A stretch of DNA of 64,000 nucleotides from Shewanella electrica (GTDB taxonomy: Bacteria > Pseudomonadota > Gammaproteobacteria > Enterobacterales > Shewanellaceae): NCBI RefSeq assembly GCF_022321485.1, contig NZ_JAKOGG010000020.1, positions 1 through 64,000 of the forward strand. The letters are read 5' to 3'. Position numbers and translations under genes: made by a program. The notes under the pieces are model-generated. The model did no database searches. It saw nothing but the letters and a program-made list of their open reading frames with translations, and was not told the DNA's origin. Position 1 is the stretch's first letter. Every line of letters starts with the position of its first letter. Below are positions 44,681 to 54,108 of this stretch, one piece after another.

Positions 44681-45709
44681 ATGACTCGGGGAAAATTTAT
44701 TAAAGGCATCAGTAAGACGCCATCTTGGCAAATTGCAGACAGTGAGGTGACACCTGCATCGGTGTTTGCCGCACGGCGGCGCATTCTTAAAAGTATTGGT
44801 GTTGGCAGTATTGCCGCCAGTATTCCTGGCTACGTGCAAGCGGGCTTATTTGATCTATTTGGTGATAATCCACCGGCGTTTGCTACTCGGCCATTGCAGA
44901 GTGTGGCAAATCAGCAATTTCAAGCGGCTGATGAGCACACACCGTACGATAAAGTCATTCGTCACAATAACTTTTATGAATTTGGTACAGGTAAACAAGA
45001 CCCTTATGTCAACGCCCAACAGCTGAAAGTGAATCCGTGGCAGTTGCAGATTGAAGGTATGGTAGATAAACCGCTCACCTTAGATTACGACGCGTTGTTT
45101 GCCAAAATCCCGTTGGAGCAACGCACTTACCGTTTTCGCTGCGTTGAGGCATGGTCGATGGTAATCCCTTGGGTGGGTTTTCCGCTGGCGTCTTTGCTCA
45201 AATTGGTTGGTGTGCAGCCTAGCGCCAAATATGTTGCCTTTGAAACGCTATTTGACCCAGAACAGATGCCGGGGCAGCGTAATCGCTTAATGGGCGGAGG
45301 TATTCATTATCCCTATGTTGAAGGGTTGCGTTTAGATGAAGCGATGAATGAATTGGCGTTTTTGGCGGTGGGGCTGTACGACCAAACGTTGTCACCACAA
45401 AGCGGCGCGCCGATTCGTTTAGTGGTGCCATGGAAATATGGTTTTAAGAGCATCAAATCGATAGTAAAAATTCGCCTGTTGGATAAACAGCCGCCAACCA
45501 GTTGGAACCAACTTGCACCTCAGGAATATGGCTTTTACGCCAATGTGAATCCGCAAGTGGATCATCCGCGTTGGTCGCAAGCCTCAGAGCGCCGTATCGC
45601 CAGTGGTGGCTTGTTGTCTGCCGCGCGGATTGATACCCAACTGTTTAATGGCTACGGTGAGCAAGTGGCTGACTTGTATCGTGACCTAGATTTAAGGAAG
45701 TTTTATTGA
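44681..45709 (+). CDS. msrP: Protein-methionine-sulfoxide reductase catalytic subunit MsrP
   Basis: A 342-residue periplasmic molybdenum-cofactor enzyme that repairs oxidised methionines in envelope proteins. A Tat signal (RRRILKSIGVGSIAASI) is present about 35 residues in, and the Mo-coordinating cysteine lies in YRFRCVEAWSMVIPW. The start ATG 44681 has AGAGGA upstream; the frame from 44633 is too long. The stop shares one base with the msrQ start (TGATG). Confidence 0.95.
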   Translation: MTRGKFIKGISKTPSWQIADSEVTPASVFAARRRILKSIGVGSIAASIPGYVQAGLFDLFGDNPPAFATRPLQSVANQQFQAADEHTPYDKVIRHNNFYEFGTGKQDPYVNAQQLKVNPWQLQIEGMVDKPLTLDYDALFAKIPLEQRTYRFRCVEAWSMVIPWVGFPLASLLKLVGVQPSAKYVAFETLFDPEQMPGQRNRLMGGGIHYPYVEGLRLDEAMNELAFLAVGLYDQTLSPQSGAPIRLVVPWKYGFKSIKSIVKIRLLDKQPPTSWNQLAPQEYGFYANVNPQVDHPRWSQASERRIASGGLLSAARIDTQLFNGYGEQVADLYRDLDLRKFY

Positions 45710-46326
45710 TGGTGCGCTTGAGTTATCGAACGGTGGCGATTGGCCGCGCAGTGGTGCATTTACTCGCTTGCTTGCCGCTGGTGTGGCTGTTTGTGACAGT
45801 GAATAGTGGTCAAGCTGGTGGCGATCCGGTGCAGTACATCATCCACTTTTTAGGGAAAGGCGCGCTCAATTTACTGATATTGACCATGTTGGTCTCGCCG
45901 CTGGCTCGCTGGCTAAAGCAGGGCCAATTGATGCAACTGCGGCGGCCATTAGGCTTATGGTCGTTCGCCTATGCCAGCTGCCATTTAGCCTCTTATGTCA
46001 GTTTTGATCTGCTGTTTGCTTGGCAGTTAGTGGGGCAGGAGTTGCTGCAACGGCCTTATTTGCTGGTGGGCATTAGCGTCTGGTTAACCCTGCTGGCGCT
46101 GGCCGTCACCTCTTTTAAACGATTGCAGCGTCGGATGGGACGCCGTTGGCAGCAATTACATAATTGGGTGTATTTAGCGATTGCCTTGGCGGGAGTCCAC
46201 TATTACTGGTCGGTAAAATCGGAGATTATTGAACCCAGCATCTACTTGGCGATTATCGCACTGTTATTACTTGTCCGTGCGAAAATCCACATACACAAGT
46301 GGCGACAGTTTTTTCGTTTCCGCTGA
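45709..46326 (+). CDS. msrQ: Haem-binding membrane subunit MsrQ
   Basis: A 205-residue inner-membrane protein with about six helices that passes electrons from the quinone pool to MsrP. Haem-ligand histidines are seen in the typical places (YIIHFLGKGAL, SCHLASYVSF, LHNWVYLAI, GVHYYWSVK). ATG 45709 is coupled to msrP. Its last 60 bases lie antiparallel over the 3' end of the diguanylate cyclase gene, an unusual convergent coding overlap. Confidence 0.93.
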   Translation: MVRLSYRTVAIGRAVVHLLACLPLVWLFVTVNSGQAGGDPVQYIIHFLGKGALNLLILTMLVSPLARWLKQGQLMQLRRPLGLWSFAYASCHLASYVSFDLLFAWQLVGQELLQRPYLLVGISVWLTLLALAVTSFKRLQRRMGRRWQQLHNWVYLAIALAGVHYYWSVKSEIIEPSIYLAIIALLLLVRAKIHIHKWRQFFRFR

Positions 46327-47640
46327 TGCCTCTTTAGGCTGTTTGAACTGATTCTGTTGTTTATTGATCTTCTTTTGCTGATACATCTGCTGATCAGCAT
46401 GGGAGATCAGTTCAGTGATGTTGCTGCCATGTTCTGGATAGATGCTGCTGCCGACACTTATGCGTACGTCCAGCATCTGTTGTAGCTCTTCAATGTAGAT
46501 GTCGTGTCCAAGCTTGCCGAGCTTCTCCGTGACGGTGGCAATCTGCTCATCGTCTTTTAACGGATCTAACCAGATAATAAATTCATCACCGCCTAGCCGA
46601 GCGATAATGTCTGATGCTCGCAAGGTGTGCGTCATCCGATTCGCTAATTCTTTGAGCACGAAGTCACCAATTTTATGACCAAATTGATCATTGATAGGCT
46701 TAAAGTCATCGAGGTCGATAAATAGCACCGCCGCTTGTGTTTGTTGCCGTTTGCAACGCTCTAGCGAGATCGAAATATAGTTTTGCGCGGCGCCTCGGTT
46801 ATAAATCCCCGTTAGGTCGTCGTACTCTGCCATTTGGCGAAGTTTCTCTTGTTGTTGCATCAGTTGTTTGGTTTGTGCTTCCACTTCTTGTTGCAATTCA
46901 TCACGTCGCTGCATGGTCTGCATCAACTCGTGTTTCATTTGATTAAATGCATCCGACAACTCCGCAAATTCATCGCCGGGTGGCATGCTGAGTTTGCTGG
47001 AAAGGTCACCTCTAGCTAACTCTTGGATCCCGTGTTTGAGCATGCCAAACTTTCGCTTGAAGCTATTCAGCGTTTGCAAGCTAAACAGCGTCACAATCAG
47101 CGCAATGGCTAAAATCAGCGTGGCGTTGAAGAACAGGTGTTTGCTCTCCGAGTCGAGCGAGTTACGAATGGTAATTTGTTGAAACCTTAAAGAATCTTCA
47201 CTTAACGACTGCACTATGGTGTTGTATCGCGCTGTGAGTGCCGCATTGCTGGTCGCTTCCGCGCTGACTTCCCCCTGACTGTCCGATTTGTTCTCACTCA
47301 ACTGCAGCAATAAGGTGATGTTGTGTTGGTGACGGCGAATATTATGCAATAGCCTTTTTTCATATTCGTTCAGCGGCATTCCGGCGGTGATGTCGATCAT
47401 CCGCTGCAAGCGCTCAACGGCGGAACGGGTTTCGCTAACGGCTTTTTGATCTTGAAACTGTTGTAATAACCATAGATTGGCACGTACCAAATCTATGGTG
47501 AGTTGTACCTCAATTAACTGATTGATTTTGCTATACGACTGCTGCATGTCTTTGCGTTGACCATAGAGTGCTAGCGCCAAAATGACGGTGAGCATAATGC
47601 ACAGTACTACAAGCAGCTTTAAGCGTTTTGATAGTCTCAT
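46267..47640 (-). CDS. Membrane diguanylate cyclase (HAMP-GGDEF)
   Basis: A 457-residue c-di-GMP synthase. Helix 1 is at residues 8-28, a helical periplasmic sensor at about 29-165, helix 2 near 168-190, then a HAMP region with FAELSDAFNQMKHEL, a short coiled coil (EEVEAQTKQLMQQQEKL region) and a GGDEF domain. The catalytic motif GGDEF is intact, and RASD lies five residues before it, a standard product-inhibition I-site. It overlaps the preceding solute-binding protein gene by 4 bases, so the two probably work as a ligand sensor and output. The product could feed the PilZ domain of the cellulose synthase (inference). Confidence 0.93.
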   Translation of the reverse strand: MRLSKRLKLLVVLCIMLTVILALALYGQRKDMQQSYSKINQLIEVQLTIDLVRANLWLLQQFQDQKAVSETRSAVERLQRMIDITAGMPLNEYEKRLLHNIRRHQHNITLLLQLSENKSDSQGEVSAEATSNAALTARYNTIVQSLSEDSLRFQQITIRNSLDSESKHLFFNATLILAIALIVTLFSLQTLNSFKRKFGMLKHGIQELARGDLSSKLSMPPGDEFAELSDAFNQMKHELMQTMQRRDELQQEVEAQTKQLMQQQEKLRQMAEYDDLTGIYNRGAAQNYISISLERCKRQQTQAAVLFIDLDDFKPINDQFGHKIGDFVLKELANRMTHTLRASDIIARLGGDEFIIWLDPLKDDEQIATVTEKLGKLGHDIYIEELQQMLDVRISVGSSIYPEHGSNITELISHADQQMYQQKKINKQQNQFKQPKEASAETKKLSPLVYVDFRTDK

Positions 47641-48635
47641 TTTGTGCGTACCAATGGTTTGTGGATAGCTTGGTTCAACGCTGTGGGATCAACAAACTGG
47701 CGATAGTCTGGTGGATTGTCGCGGGCGGTGAGTTGTCGTTGAATAGCCCAACGCGCTTGGGCATTTAAGTTACTGACCAAGGCGTTGTCGAGCGATAATC
47801 GAAACAGATAATCTGGCCACAACCCCTGTATTTCTTTTAATGGCACTTTAAGGTATTGGGCTATATGTTGTTGTGCCTCCAGAGGATTGGCCAGAATAAA
47901 TTCATTCGCTCGATCAAGCGCCTTCAGCAATTGCACCGATTCCGCTTGGTATTGCACATTGTCTGGTTTTCTCACAATTAAATTGAATGAGATGCCATAT
48001 AACCCTTTGGTATTAAATACAAAGGTCTTGTTTGGGTAGGATTCGTGTAGCTTATAGGCAAAGGGTTCCCACACCGCAATGGCATCAACCGCTTTTGCCA
48101 TCAACGCCGCTCCTTGTTCGTTGGGCAGAATGTTGACGTCATTGGTGGTGATCTCAATATCATTCATCTTCAGCAACGAGTCATAAAAGTATTGGCTAGC
48201 ACTGCCCATCACCATGCCAATGGTTTTGCCGTCAAGTTGCGATAACGTGGTGAGTTGCTCATCGGCGCGAGTGATCAGTTTGAGGTCATTATCCGATTGC
48301 GAGAAGCTGGCGATGACAACAAAATCATCGCGTTCCAAACTGTTAAACATCACCACCGAGTCAGAGCTGGTGGCGAGGTCGACATCAAAACGCATCAGTG
48401 CGTTAAAGCATGCATTGCCGCCTTTAAACGGCACTAACAATACGTCTAACCCTTGGTCGGCGAAGAAACCTAAACGATCGGCAATAATGATGGGGGAAGA
48501 TAATAACGTGCTGGAAACGCCAATTCGAAAAGTGCGTTCAGCGGGAATAAATTCAGATATTTCGGTTTGGGTTCGGCCCAACAGCAGCAACAAAATGCTT
48601 AACAGCGCAAATAAAGCTAAAAAAATTTTTTGCAT
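47637..48635 (-). CDS. NMT1/THI5-like periplasmic solute-binding protein, no transporter partners
   Basis: A 332-residue type II binding protein of the SsuA/TauA/NMT1 kind (RIGVSSTLLSSPIIIADRLGFFADQGLDV, GKTIGMVMGSASQYFYDSLL, VDAIAVWEPFA). The N-terminus is a hydrophobic segment (MQKIFLALFALLSILLLLLG) without an AxA cleavage site, so the protein may stay anchored to the inner membrane. No ABC permease or ATPase gene is nearby. Its stop overlaps the start of the diguanylate cyclase gene by 4 bases, so I infer a sensing role rather than uptake. The ligand is unknown; relatives bind sulphonates, nitrate or pyrimidine precursors. Confidence 0.88.
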   Translation of the reverse strand: MQKIFLALFALLSILLLLLGRTQTEISEFIPAERTFRIGVSSTLLSSPIIIADRLGFFADQGLDVLLVPFKGGNACFNALMRFDVDLATSSDSVVMFNSLERDDFVVIASFSQSDNDLKLITRADEQLTTLSQLDGKTIGMVMGSASQYFYDSLLKMNDIEITTNDVNILPNEQGAALMAKAVDAIAVWEPFAYKLHESYPNKTFVFNTKGLYGISFNLIVRKPDNVQYQAESVQLLKALDRANEFILANPLEAQQHIAQYLKVPLKEIQGLWPDYLFRLSLDNALVSNLNAQARWAIQRQLTARDNPPDYRQFVDPTALNQAIHKPLVRTK

Positions 48636-49376
48636 CAGTGTCCTTGTCGATCACAACTTGTCACTTTGAGTGAATGTGAATCGGTCTTTTTAGACCCTCT
48701 GTATTGGCAGGTGGCAGTGGTTATTAGCCGCTGTTTATCGCCAATAGCCGTTCACATTTCCCTTAGGGAGCGATTGTTCTTTTATGTGTAGTTTTTGTTC
48801 ACATCAAACGCGTTATGGGCACGGCGCGGTCAGTGACGCTTAGTCAACTGGGCGCAACGAAGTTCAGGATGCGTTTAAATGAACCCTTTGGGCAGCGACA
48901 GAGCGCAATTTATCGGCGTTAGCTGCTGTTGGTGAAGAATAACTACACGGCACATCAACTGCTTTGCCAAAATCACACGATGCCAGCTGCAAAAACAACC
49001 AACGAAGATAAATAGCCCCTAGTATTTGCTTTATTCAAGCATAGTGTAATTCGTTGGAACTGCCAGCAATCAAAGCGTTATGACGGTAGATTGAGGTTGC
49101 CTGTTGAGGCACCTTCCCTAAGTCAGTGCTGCGTGTCGCGATCACTTGCTTTTTGACTGAAGGGCGGTAGTGCGATCATCGCCAATTGTTCACATAGGTT
49201 TTGTCGAATATGGGAGCGCTAAAGTGAGATTTTGAGGGGATTCAATATTGTGTGTCAGCCTGATCATCGACTGCTATTGTTATCAATAACAACATTATTT
49301 ACTAATTCAACTATTGATGGCTGCTTATTACATTGGTTGGAATGATAATAGCGAGTTTTATTGGGAAGTGTAGATA
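48636..49376. other. 740-base intergenic region with a dispersed repeat and a palindrome
   Basis: No gene is seen. It holds copy B of the dispersed repeat (48921-49016) and a perfect inverted repeat TTGTTAT-CA-ATAACAA at 49277-49292 that could be an operator. The rest shows nothing recognisable. It should contain the promoter of the binding protein-cyclase pair near 48,640-48,760. Confidence 0.4.
48921..49016 (-). repeat. Dispersed intergenic repeat, copy B
   Basis: The reverse complement matches 13540-13646, and the direct sequence matches 63655-63748 (for example ACTACACGGCACATCA and GCTGCAAAAACAACCA, both shared). It can be read on the minus strand as FLQLASCDFGKAVDVPCS. Confidence 0.75.
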
Positions 49377-49407
49377 ACAGAAAGGGACGATTGCCGTCCC
49401 TTTCTGT
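49377..49407 (-). terminator. Strong hairpin after the 104-residue protein gene
   Basis: ACAGAAAGGGACG (49377-49389) pairs perfectly with CGTCCCTTTCTGT (49395-49407), a 13-bp stem with a 5-base loop, 10 bases beyond the stop of the minus-strand gene at 49417. The T tail on the minus strand is short. Confidence 0.75.
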
Positions 49408-49416
49408 ATAAATTAT

Positions 49417-49731
49417 TTATTTGGCGCTAGCCATCAGTGTAACCACTTCATCGTAAGACATGTTTAATTCTTTCGATAGGTTAATCACTTTTGATTTAAA
49501 TGTTTGTACTTGTTCTTGCTTAACTTGATCAACTTCCATCTCTGCTACCAGAGCGTTTACTGCTTCCTGCAAAGTCTTCATACGACGCAGGCTGTAATCG
49601 AGCGATTTCAGATAACGGGTCATCTGTTGTTGATTACGGGCATGTTCTAAGTCGTTTGAAAGTTTTTTGTCATGTCCATATTCATCAAGCGCAGCAATAG
49701 CACTTTGCAAATCAATTTCGCTGTTGGTCAT
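49417..49731 (-). CDS. Small coiled-coil protein, possibly an H-NS N-terminal-domain-like protein
   Basis: A 104-residue soluble, mostly helical protein. Residues about 30-90 form a coiled coil ending KVINLSKELNMSYDEVVTLM. This order of helix and final 'D-E-V' turn resembles the dimerisation part of H-NS/StpA, but the DNA-binding C-terminal motif (TWTGxGR type) is absent. Such truncated proteins can antagonise H-NS. The resemblance is by eye and weak; it could be an unrelated helical protein. AAGAGA upstream serves as ribosome binding site. An AGATAC/GTATCT inverted repeat lies about 50 bases before the start (49781-49798). Confidence 0.6.
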   Translation of the reverse strand: MTNSEIDLQSAIAALDEYGHDKKLSNDLEHARNQQQMTRYLKSLDYSLRRMKTLQEAVNALVAEMEVDQVKQEQVQTFKSKVINLSKELNMSYDEVVTLMASAK

Positions 49732-50207
49732 TATTTTCTCTTATCAATTGTAGACTTGCTGATATGAATGAGGTTTCTAAAGATACAAAAAGGTATCTAA
49801 ACGAGTTTATATTATTTCAAAAGAAATGCTCAATATATTCGCGAGATTTATACATTTCTTTAGACAGCCGATGAAATTTATTACCTTGAGATAACATTTT
49901 CGATATCCAAACGATACAGCAACGCTAAAACTTATCGAAATCCGGCGGCTTTTTCGCCGTAAACATCAGCAGGATGGCCGAACGCTGTTAAAAATTCGAG
50001 AGATTCGCCATGATGGACTAACTTTGGTTTTTAACTGGGGGAAGTACGAATAAGTCCGGTGTCTATTCTGCGGGGCGCTTAGCGTTTATTCCTGAGGAGC
50101 TGAATAGGGCTGTTGAGTTATTCGTCTGTACCTTAAGTTGTTGGTCAACAAAGTGTTGATATTCTGGCATAGTATGCAGAATTCGCATGGAGAAGAAGGA
50201 AGTTTTC
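49732..50207. other. Divergent intergenic region before asmA
   Basis: About 475 bases with no convincing gene. It holds the inverted repeat at 49781-49798 and a small GC-rich hairpin near 49942-49959 (CGGCGgctttttCGCCG). Promoters of both flanking genes are expected here, but none is clear. Confidence 0.35.
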
Positions 50208-52058
50208 ATGAAAGTGCTTAAGTGGATACTGATCGGTATCGTCGTTGTGGTGGCTGCTGCTATCACTTATCTCACCGTGTTCCTTGACCCGAACGACTTT
50301 AAACCACAGATCATCGCTGCGGTTGAAAAGCAAACCGGCAGGGATTTCAACATCGATAAACCATTGGAGTGGACGTTTTTCCCATCCGTTGGCATCAAAG
50401 CTGGGGGCATCTCTCTTGGTAACCCGAAAAACTTCAGCCAACCGACTTTTGCGGCCATTAATGAAGTGGTCGCCACGGTTGAGTTGATGCCGCTATTTAG
50501 TCACGAAGTCAAAATCGCTGAATTAGTCCTTGATGGCTTGCGGTTGAATTTAGTGACCGATAAACAAGGTAACACCAGCCTTGATGGGTTAAATAGTGGC
50601 AAAGCTAGCACTGCGCCAGCGACCACTGAACCTACCGCATCTACGAGTGATGGCGGCCTGACGTTAAAATCGCTAAGTATTGGCGGTGTGAGTGTGACTG
50701 ATGCGCAAGTGCATGTCATTAACGAAGCCACCGGCAGCGATAATCTGTTCAAGTTGGACAGTTTTAAGATCGGTGCATTATCGCTAGGTGAGTTTGCTTC
50801 ACTCGATTATGAGCTATCTGCCGCGTTGGATGGCTTGACGGTCAAGAGTGAAGGGCATGGTCAGTTGAAAATCTCCCAAGATCTGAAAGTTTTTTCGCTG
50901 AAGGAGTTGGTATTAACCACCGTTGCTGAAGGTAAATCGCTACCAACCGGTAAAGTGGAAAATAACGTCACCGTGGATGCTACCGTTGATACCAATAAGA
51001 GTACCGCTACCACGACCTTAACCGACCTCGCTATTAACGACATCAAAGGTAAAGGTCAATTAGATGTACAGTTTGGCACCGCCGTGCCGAGCGTATCAGC
51101 CAAACTGACACTTGGCGAAATCGACGTTGATAAATGGTTACCAGAGAGCAGCGATGACAAAACGGCAGCTGCGCCAGCATCAAACAGTGCCGCACCCGCT
51201 ACCGCAGCGCCAGAGCCTGACTTAACCGGCCTTAAAGCGGTCAACGCGGATTTTGAACTGGCTGTTGCGGGGATTAACGTCTCAGGGCTTACCACCAAAG
51301 ATTGGAAGATGGTCATCAACCTTAAAAACGGCGTGATGAACATGAAGCAACTATCTGCCGCTCTGTATGATGGTAGTTTGCTCGCTTCAGCTACGTTAGA
51401 TGGCCGTAACGCTGTGGCGAAATACAGCTTTGATAGCCAGATCTCAAGTATCAATATTCGCAATCTGCTGAAAGATGCCGCTGATACCGAAATCCTCGAT
51501 GGCACGGCAGATATTGCCATTAAAGGTAACGGCAACAGCTTAATCCCGGACAATATAAAGCAGCGCCTCAATGCTGACGGTAAATTTGCCATTAATAACG
51601 GTGCGCTTTATGGCGTAAACGTGCCGCAGATGATTCGTGGCGCCCAAGCAAAATTGAAAGGGGACTTCACTGAAACGAATAATGAAGCGAAGAAAACCGA
51701 TTTCACCAGTTTGACGGGCAGCTTCAGCTTAGCGAATGGTGTCGCCAACAACCCAGATCTATTGATGGCTTCACCGCTTATTCGAATCTCTGGTCAAGGC
51801 GATGCTAATCTGCTCGATCAATCACTCGATTACAAACTGACGACTGCGCTAGTGAGCACGCTGAAAGGTCAGGGCGGTAAAGAGCTTGATGATTTGGTTG
51901 GGGTTGAGATCCCGCTGGCGATTAAAGGTAGCTTCACTGAACCTAAGTTCAGCCTAGATACCGATGCGTTATTCAAATCCAAAGTGAAAGAAGAAGCTGA
52001 TAAAGCGAAAGAAAAACTCACCAACAAGTTATTCGAAAAGCTTGGTGGTAAAAAGTAA
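50208..52058 (+). CDS. asmA: AsmA family envelope protein
   Basis: A 616-residue protein, nearly the size of E. coli AsmA (617). One N-terminal membrane helix (MKVLKWILIGIVVVVAAAITYL) is followed by DPNDFKPQI and a long periplasmic region with repeated beta strands, and the C-terminal AsmA_2-like part (TDFTSLTGSFSLANGV ... PLIRISGQGDANL). Relatives belong to the bridge-like lipid transfer family and affect outer-membrane phospholipid or LPS balance. I start at ATG 50208, with GAAGGAAG five bases upstream, not at 50187. A strong terminator follows. Confidence 0.92.
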   Translation: MKVLKWILIGIVVVVAAAITYLTVFLDPNDFKPQIIAAVEKQTGRDFNIDKPLEWTFFPSVGIKAGGISLGNPKNFSQPTFAAINEVVATVELMPLFSHEVKIAELVLDGLRLNLVTDKQGNTSLDGLNSGKASTAPATTEPTASTSDGGLTLKSLSIGGVSVTDAQVHVINEATGSDNLFKLDSFKIGALSLGEFASLDYELSAALDGLTVKSEGHGQLKISQDLKVFSLKELVLTTVAEGKSLPTGKVENNVTVDATVDTNKSTATTTLTDLAINDIKGKGQLDVQFGTAVPSVSAKLTLGEIDVDKWLPESSDDKTAAAPASNSAAPATAAPEPDLTGLKAVNADFELAVAGINVSGLTTKDWKMVINLKNGVMNMKQLSAALYDGSLLASATLDGRNAVAKYSFDSQISSINIRNLLKDAADTEILDGTADIAIKGNGNSLIPDNIKQRLNADGKFAINNGALYGVNVPQMIRGAQAKLKGDFTETNNEAKKTDFTSLTGSFSLANGVANNPDLLMASPLIRISGQGDANLLDQSLDYKLTTALVSTLKGQGGKELDDLVGVEIPLAIKGSFTEPKFSLDTDALFKSKVKEEADKAKEKLTNKLFEKLGGKK

Positions 52059-52062
52059 TCTG

Positions 52063-52089
52063 AAGCCCCCGGTTGGGGGCTTTTGTTTA
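52063..52089 (+). terminator. Rho-independent terminator of asmA
   Basis: AGCCCCC (52064-52070), loop GGTT, GGGGGCT (52075-52081), then TTTTGTTT. Confidence 0.92.
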
Positions 52090-52244
52090 TCAGCACTCCA
52101 ACGATTATCCTGCCCGAGAGTTTGTCTCGCGACCGTGCTCTTGCTGGTGAGATGGCGGCATTTTGCGTCAGCCAAATTGATGTTCAGTCAATTTAAGGGG
52201 GGATTACCCCGCCAACCATCGGGCAGATAATAACGGCGTTACCC

Positions 52245-52274
52245 AACAAAAAAGGTCAGGCAATGCCTGACCTT
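52245..52274 (-). terminator. Rho-independent terminator of the PAS chemoreceptor gene
   Basis: AAGGTCAGGCA (52252-52262) pairs with TGCCTGACCTT (52264-52274). On the minus strand the stem is followed by TTTTTTG. Confidence 0.88.
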
Positions 52275-52293
52275 AGGTGTCATTCGTAAACCG

Positions 52294-53847
52294 TTATTGA
52301 AATTGGGCGATGAGTTCTTTCTGCCGTAGGCTCTGTTTTTGTAGCTCAGCACCATGGCTAGTTGCTACTTTGCTGTTGTCTCTTAATCGATTCAGACCTT
52401 GCTGGAGCTTGCTCGAGTTATCGAATAGTTGCTCAACCGTATAGGCTTGCTGCTCTGTGGCTACAGCAATTTGTTGGCTGTTACCTGCAATCCTTGCCAA
52501 TGTTTGAGCCTCTTCCGTGAGCTGTGTGGCGAGTTGCTGTTCCAACTTAGCGCTTTGTTCCACCAACGACTTACTGCGGCTCATCTCTTTCACTGCTTCG
52601 CTGCTCTGCTGGCTAAGTTGGCGGATAATGTCATAGATCTCTTTGGCTGAGCTGGAAGAGCGCTGAGCTAACGCACGCACTTCGTCGGCCACGACCGCAA
52701 AACCGCGGCCAGCTTCACCGGCGCGTGCCGCTTCAATTGCCGCGTTCAGTGCTAGCAGATTGGTTTGCTCCGATAGTTGCTCAATCACATCCAACACGGT
52801 ATTGACCGATGAACAGTGCTTAGCAAGTTCGGTAATCTGCGCTTCTACCTTTTGTACTAGGCTGTTCATTTCTGCATTGGCCGAGCGACTGTCACTAAGT
52901 GACGTCATGGTGTGTTGATTGCGACGTTCCAAATCGGCGACGTCGCTGGCTGATCCGGCGGAGCTTGAGGCAATTTCGCTGATGGCACTTTTCATTTGAC
53001 TGATGGCGGCGGCGAGTTCGTCCAATGCCCCAGCTTGAGATGACAACTGCTTGTGATTGTCATCAACCGATTGTTGATGGCAACTGAGGTTTTTATCTAA
53101 ATGTTCGGCGGTATCATTAATACGCGCAGTTATGGCGATAACTTCGGCTTCACGCATCCGTAAGCTTAGTTCGGCAGCACTTAACTCATCCGTGTCACCG
53201 GTATAGATACTTTGGAGTAGGGCGTTAGTTTGCGCCTTAGCGGCCAAGGTACTTAATTTGGCACAGCGTTGACTAAGACGCATGCCAAAGTAGCCCATTC
53301 CTAGCAGTGACAGCACCACCGCGCCGCCAGCATATATGCCACCGGTTAAACATCCGGCCGCGATGATAATGCTCGATAGTAACCACGCCGAGATGACTTT
53401 CTGCGTTAACGACAGTTGCAACCGTGGCAGCGGCAATTTGCCGCGTTCGATGTCCTGATAGCACTGTTTCGCCCGTTCAATCAGTGCTGGTTCGGCGGTA
53501 GTGCGCACCGATTGGTATTCAACGATGTTACCATCGCGCAAAATCGGCGTGATGAAAGCGTTGACCCAATAATGCCCGCCATCTTTACGCCGGTTTTTAA
53601 CCAGCCCCATCCAGTTTTTTCGTGCTTTAATGTCCTGCCATAAATCGGCAAAAGCCGCTTTAGGCATATCAGGATGCCGCACAATATTGTGCCCATGGCC
53701 TAACAGCTCGTCCTTTTCAAAGCCGCAAATATCACAAAAGTCTTTGTTGATATGCGTAATACGTCCTTTCAGATCTGTGGTAGACAGAATACGGTAGGAC
53801 GTTGGCACGGGGGTTTCAATATTGGTAATGTCTTGCTTGGGTCTCAT
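52294..53847 (-). CDS. PAS-containing methyl-accepting chemotaxis protein (Aer-like)
   Basis: A 517-residue chemoreceptor. It has a cytoplasmic PAS domain (about residues 15-110, with [21 protein letters not shown] typical of Aer-type sensors), two close membrane helices near 155-195 with no large periplasmic domain, and a signalling domain whose hairpin tip is the conserved [20 protein letters not shown]. It probably senses redox or energy state through a bound flavin and signals to CheA/CheW. It lacks a C-terminal NWETF-type tether. The start ATG 53847 has AGGAG eight bases upstream; a GTG at 53856 is too close to that site. Confidence 0.92.
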   Translation of the reverse strand: MRPKQDITNIETPVPTSYRILSTTDLKGRITHINKDFCDICGFEKDELLGHGHNIVRHPDMPKAAFADLWQDIKARKNWMGLVKNRRKDGGHYWVNAFITPILRDGNIVEYQSVRTTAEPALIERAKQCYQDIERGKLPLPRLQLSLTQKVISAWLLSSIIIAAGCLTGGIYAGGAVVLSLLGMGYFGMRLSQRCAKLSTLAAKAQTNALLQSIYTGDTDELSAAELSLRMREAEVIAITARINDTAEHLDKNLSCHQQSVDDNHKQLSSQAGALDELAAAISQMKSAISEIASSSAGSASDVADLERRNQHTMTSLSDSRSANAEMNSLVQKVEAQITELAKHCSSVNTVLDVIEQLSEQTNLLALNAAIEAARAGEAGRGFAVVADEVRALAQRSSSSAKEIYDIIRQLSQQSSEAVKEMSRSKSLVEQSAKLEQQLATQLTEEAQTLARIAGNSQQIAVATEQQAYTVEQLFDNSSKLQQGLNRLRDNSKVATSHGAELQKQSLRQKELIAQFQ

Positions 53848-54061
53848 TGAGCGCACTCCTGTCTAGAGCAGGATAGTTGTCATGAACGTCAAAATAATGA
53901 CGCTTGTTGTTCGGCCTATTATGAATGCAAAGACATCAGTGAATCTATGAATGAGATCAAGTAAACCGGAATATTATTTGCAGTTTATGTAAGTAATGAG
54001 GACTAGCATGGATTTTGGTAGTTTAGTGTGATCTTATGTTGTGTGAGCTGGTGAGGGGCTT

Positions 54062-54090
54062 GCCCTCAACGCACTGGTCACGTTGAGGGC
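54062..54090 (-). terminator. Hairpin after mltD
   Basis: GCCCTCAACG (54062-54071) and CGTTGAGGGC (54081-54090) form a 10-bp stem 19 bases beyond the mltD stop on the minus strand. There is no clear T run, so termination is possible but not certain. Confidence 0.5.
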
Positions 54091-54108
54091 CGTTGTTGCT
54101 GCGATAGA

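Noticed and set aside
44500-44784. 95-residue N-terminal extension of RmuC
   Set aside because: It runs through the divergent rmuC-msrP promoter region, and the normal start with a ribosome binding site is at 44499.
47637-48635. ABC-type uptake system
   Set aside because: Only a binding protein is present; no permease or ATPase gene is anywhere near.
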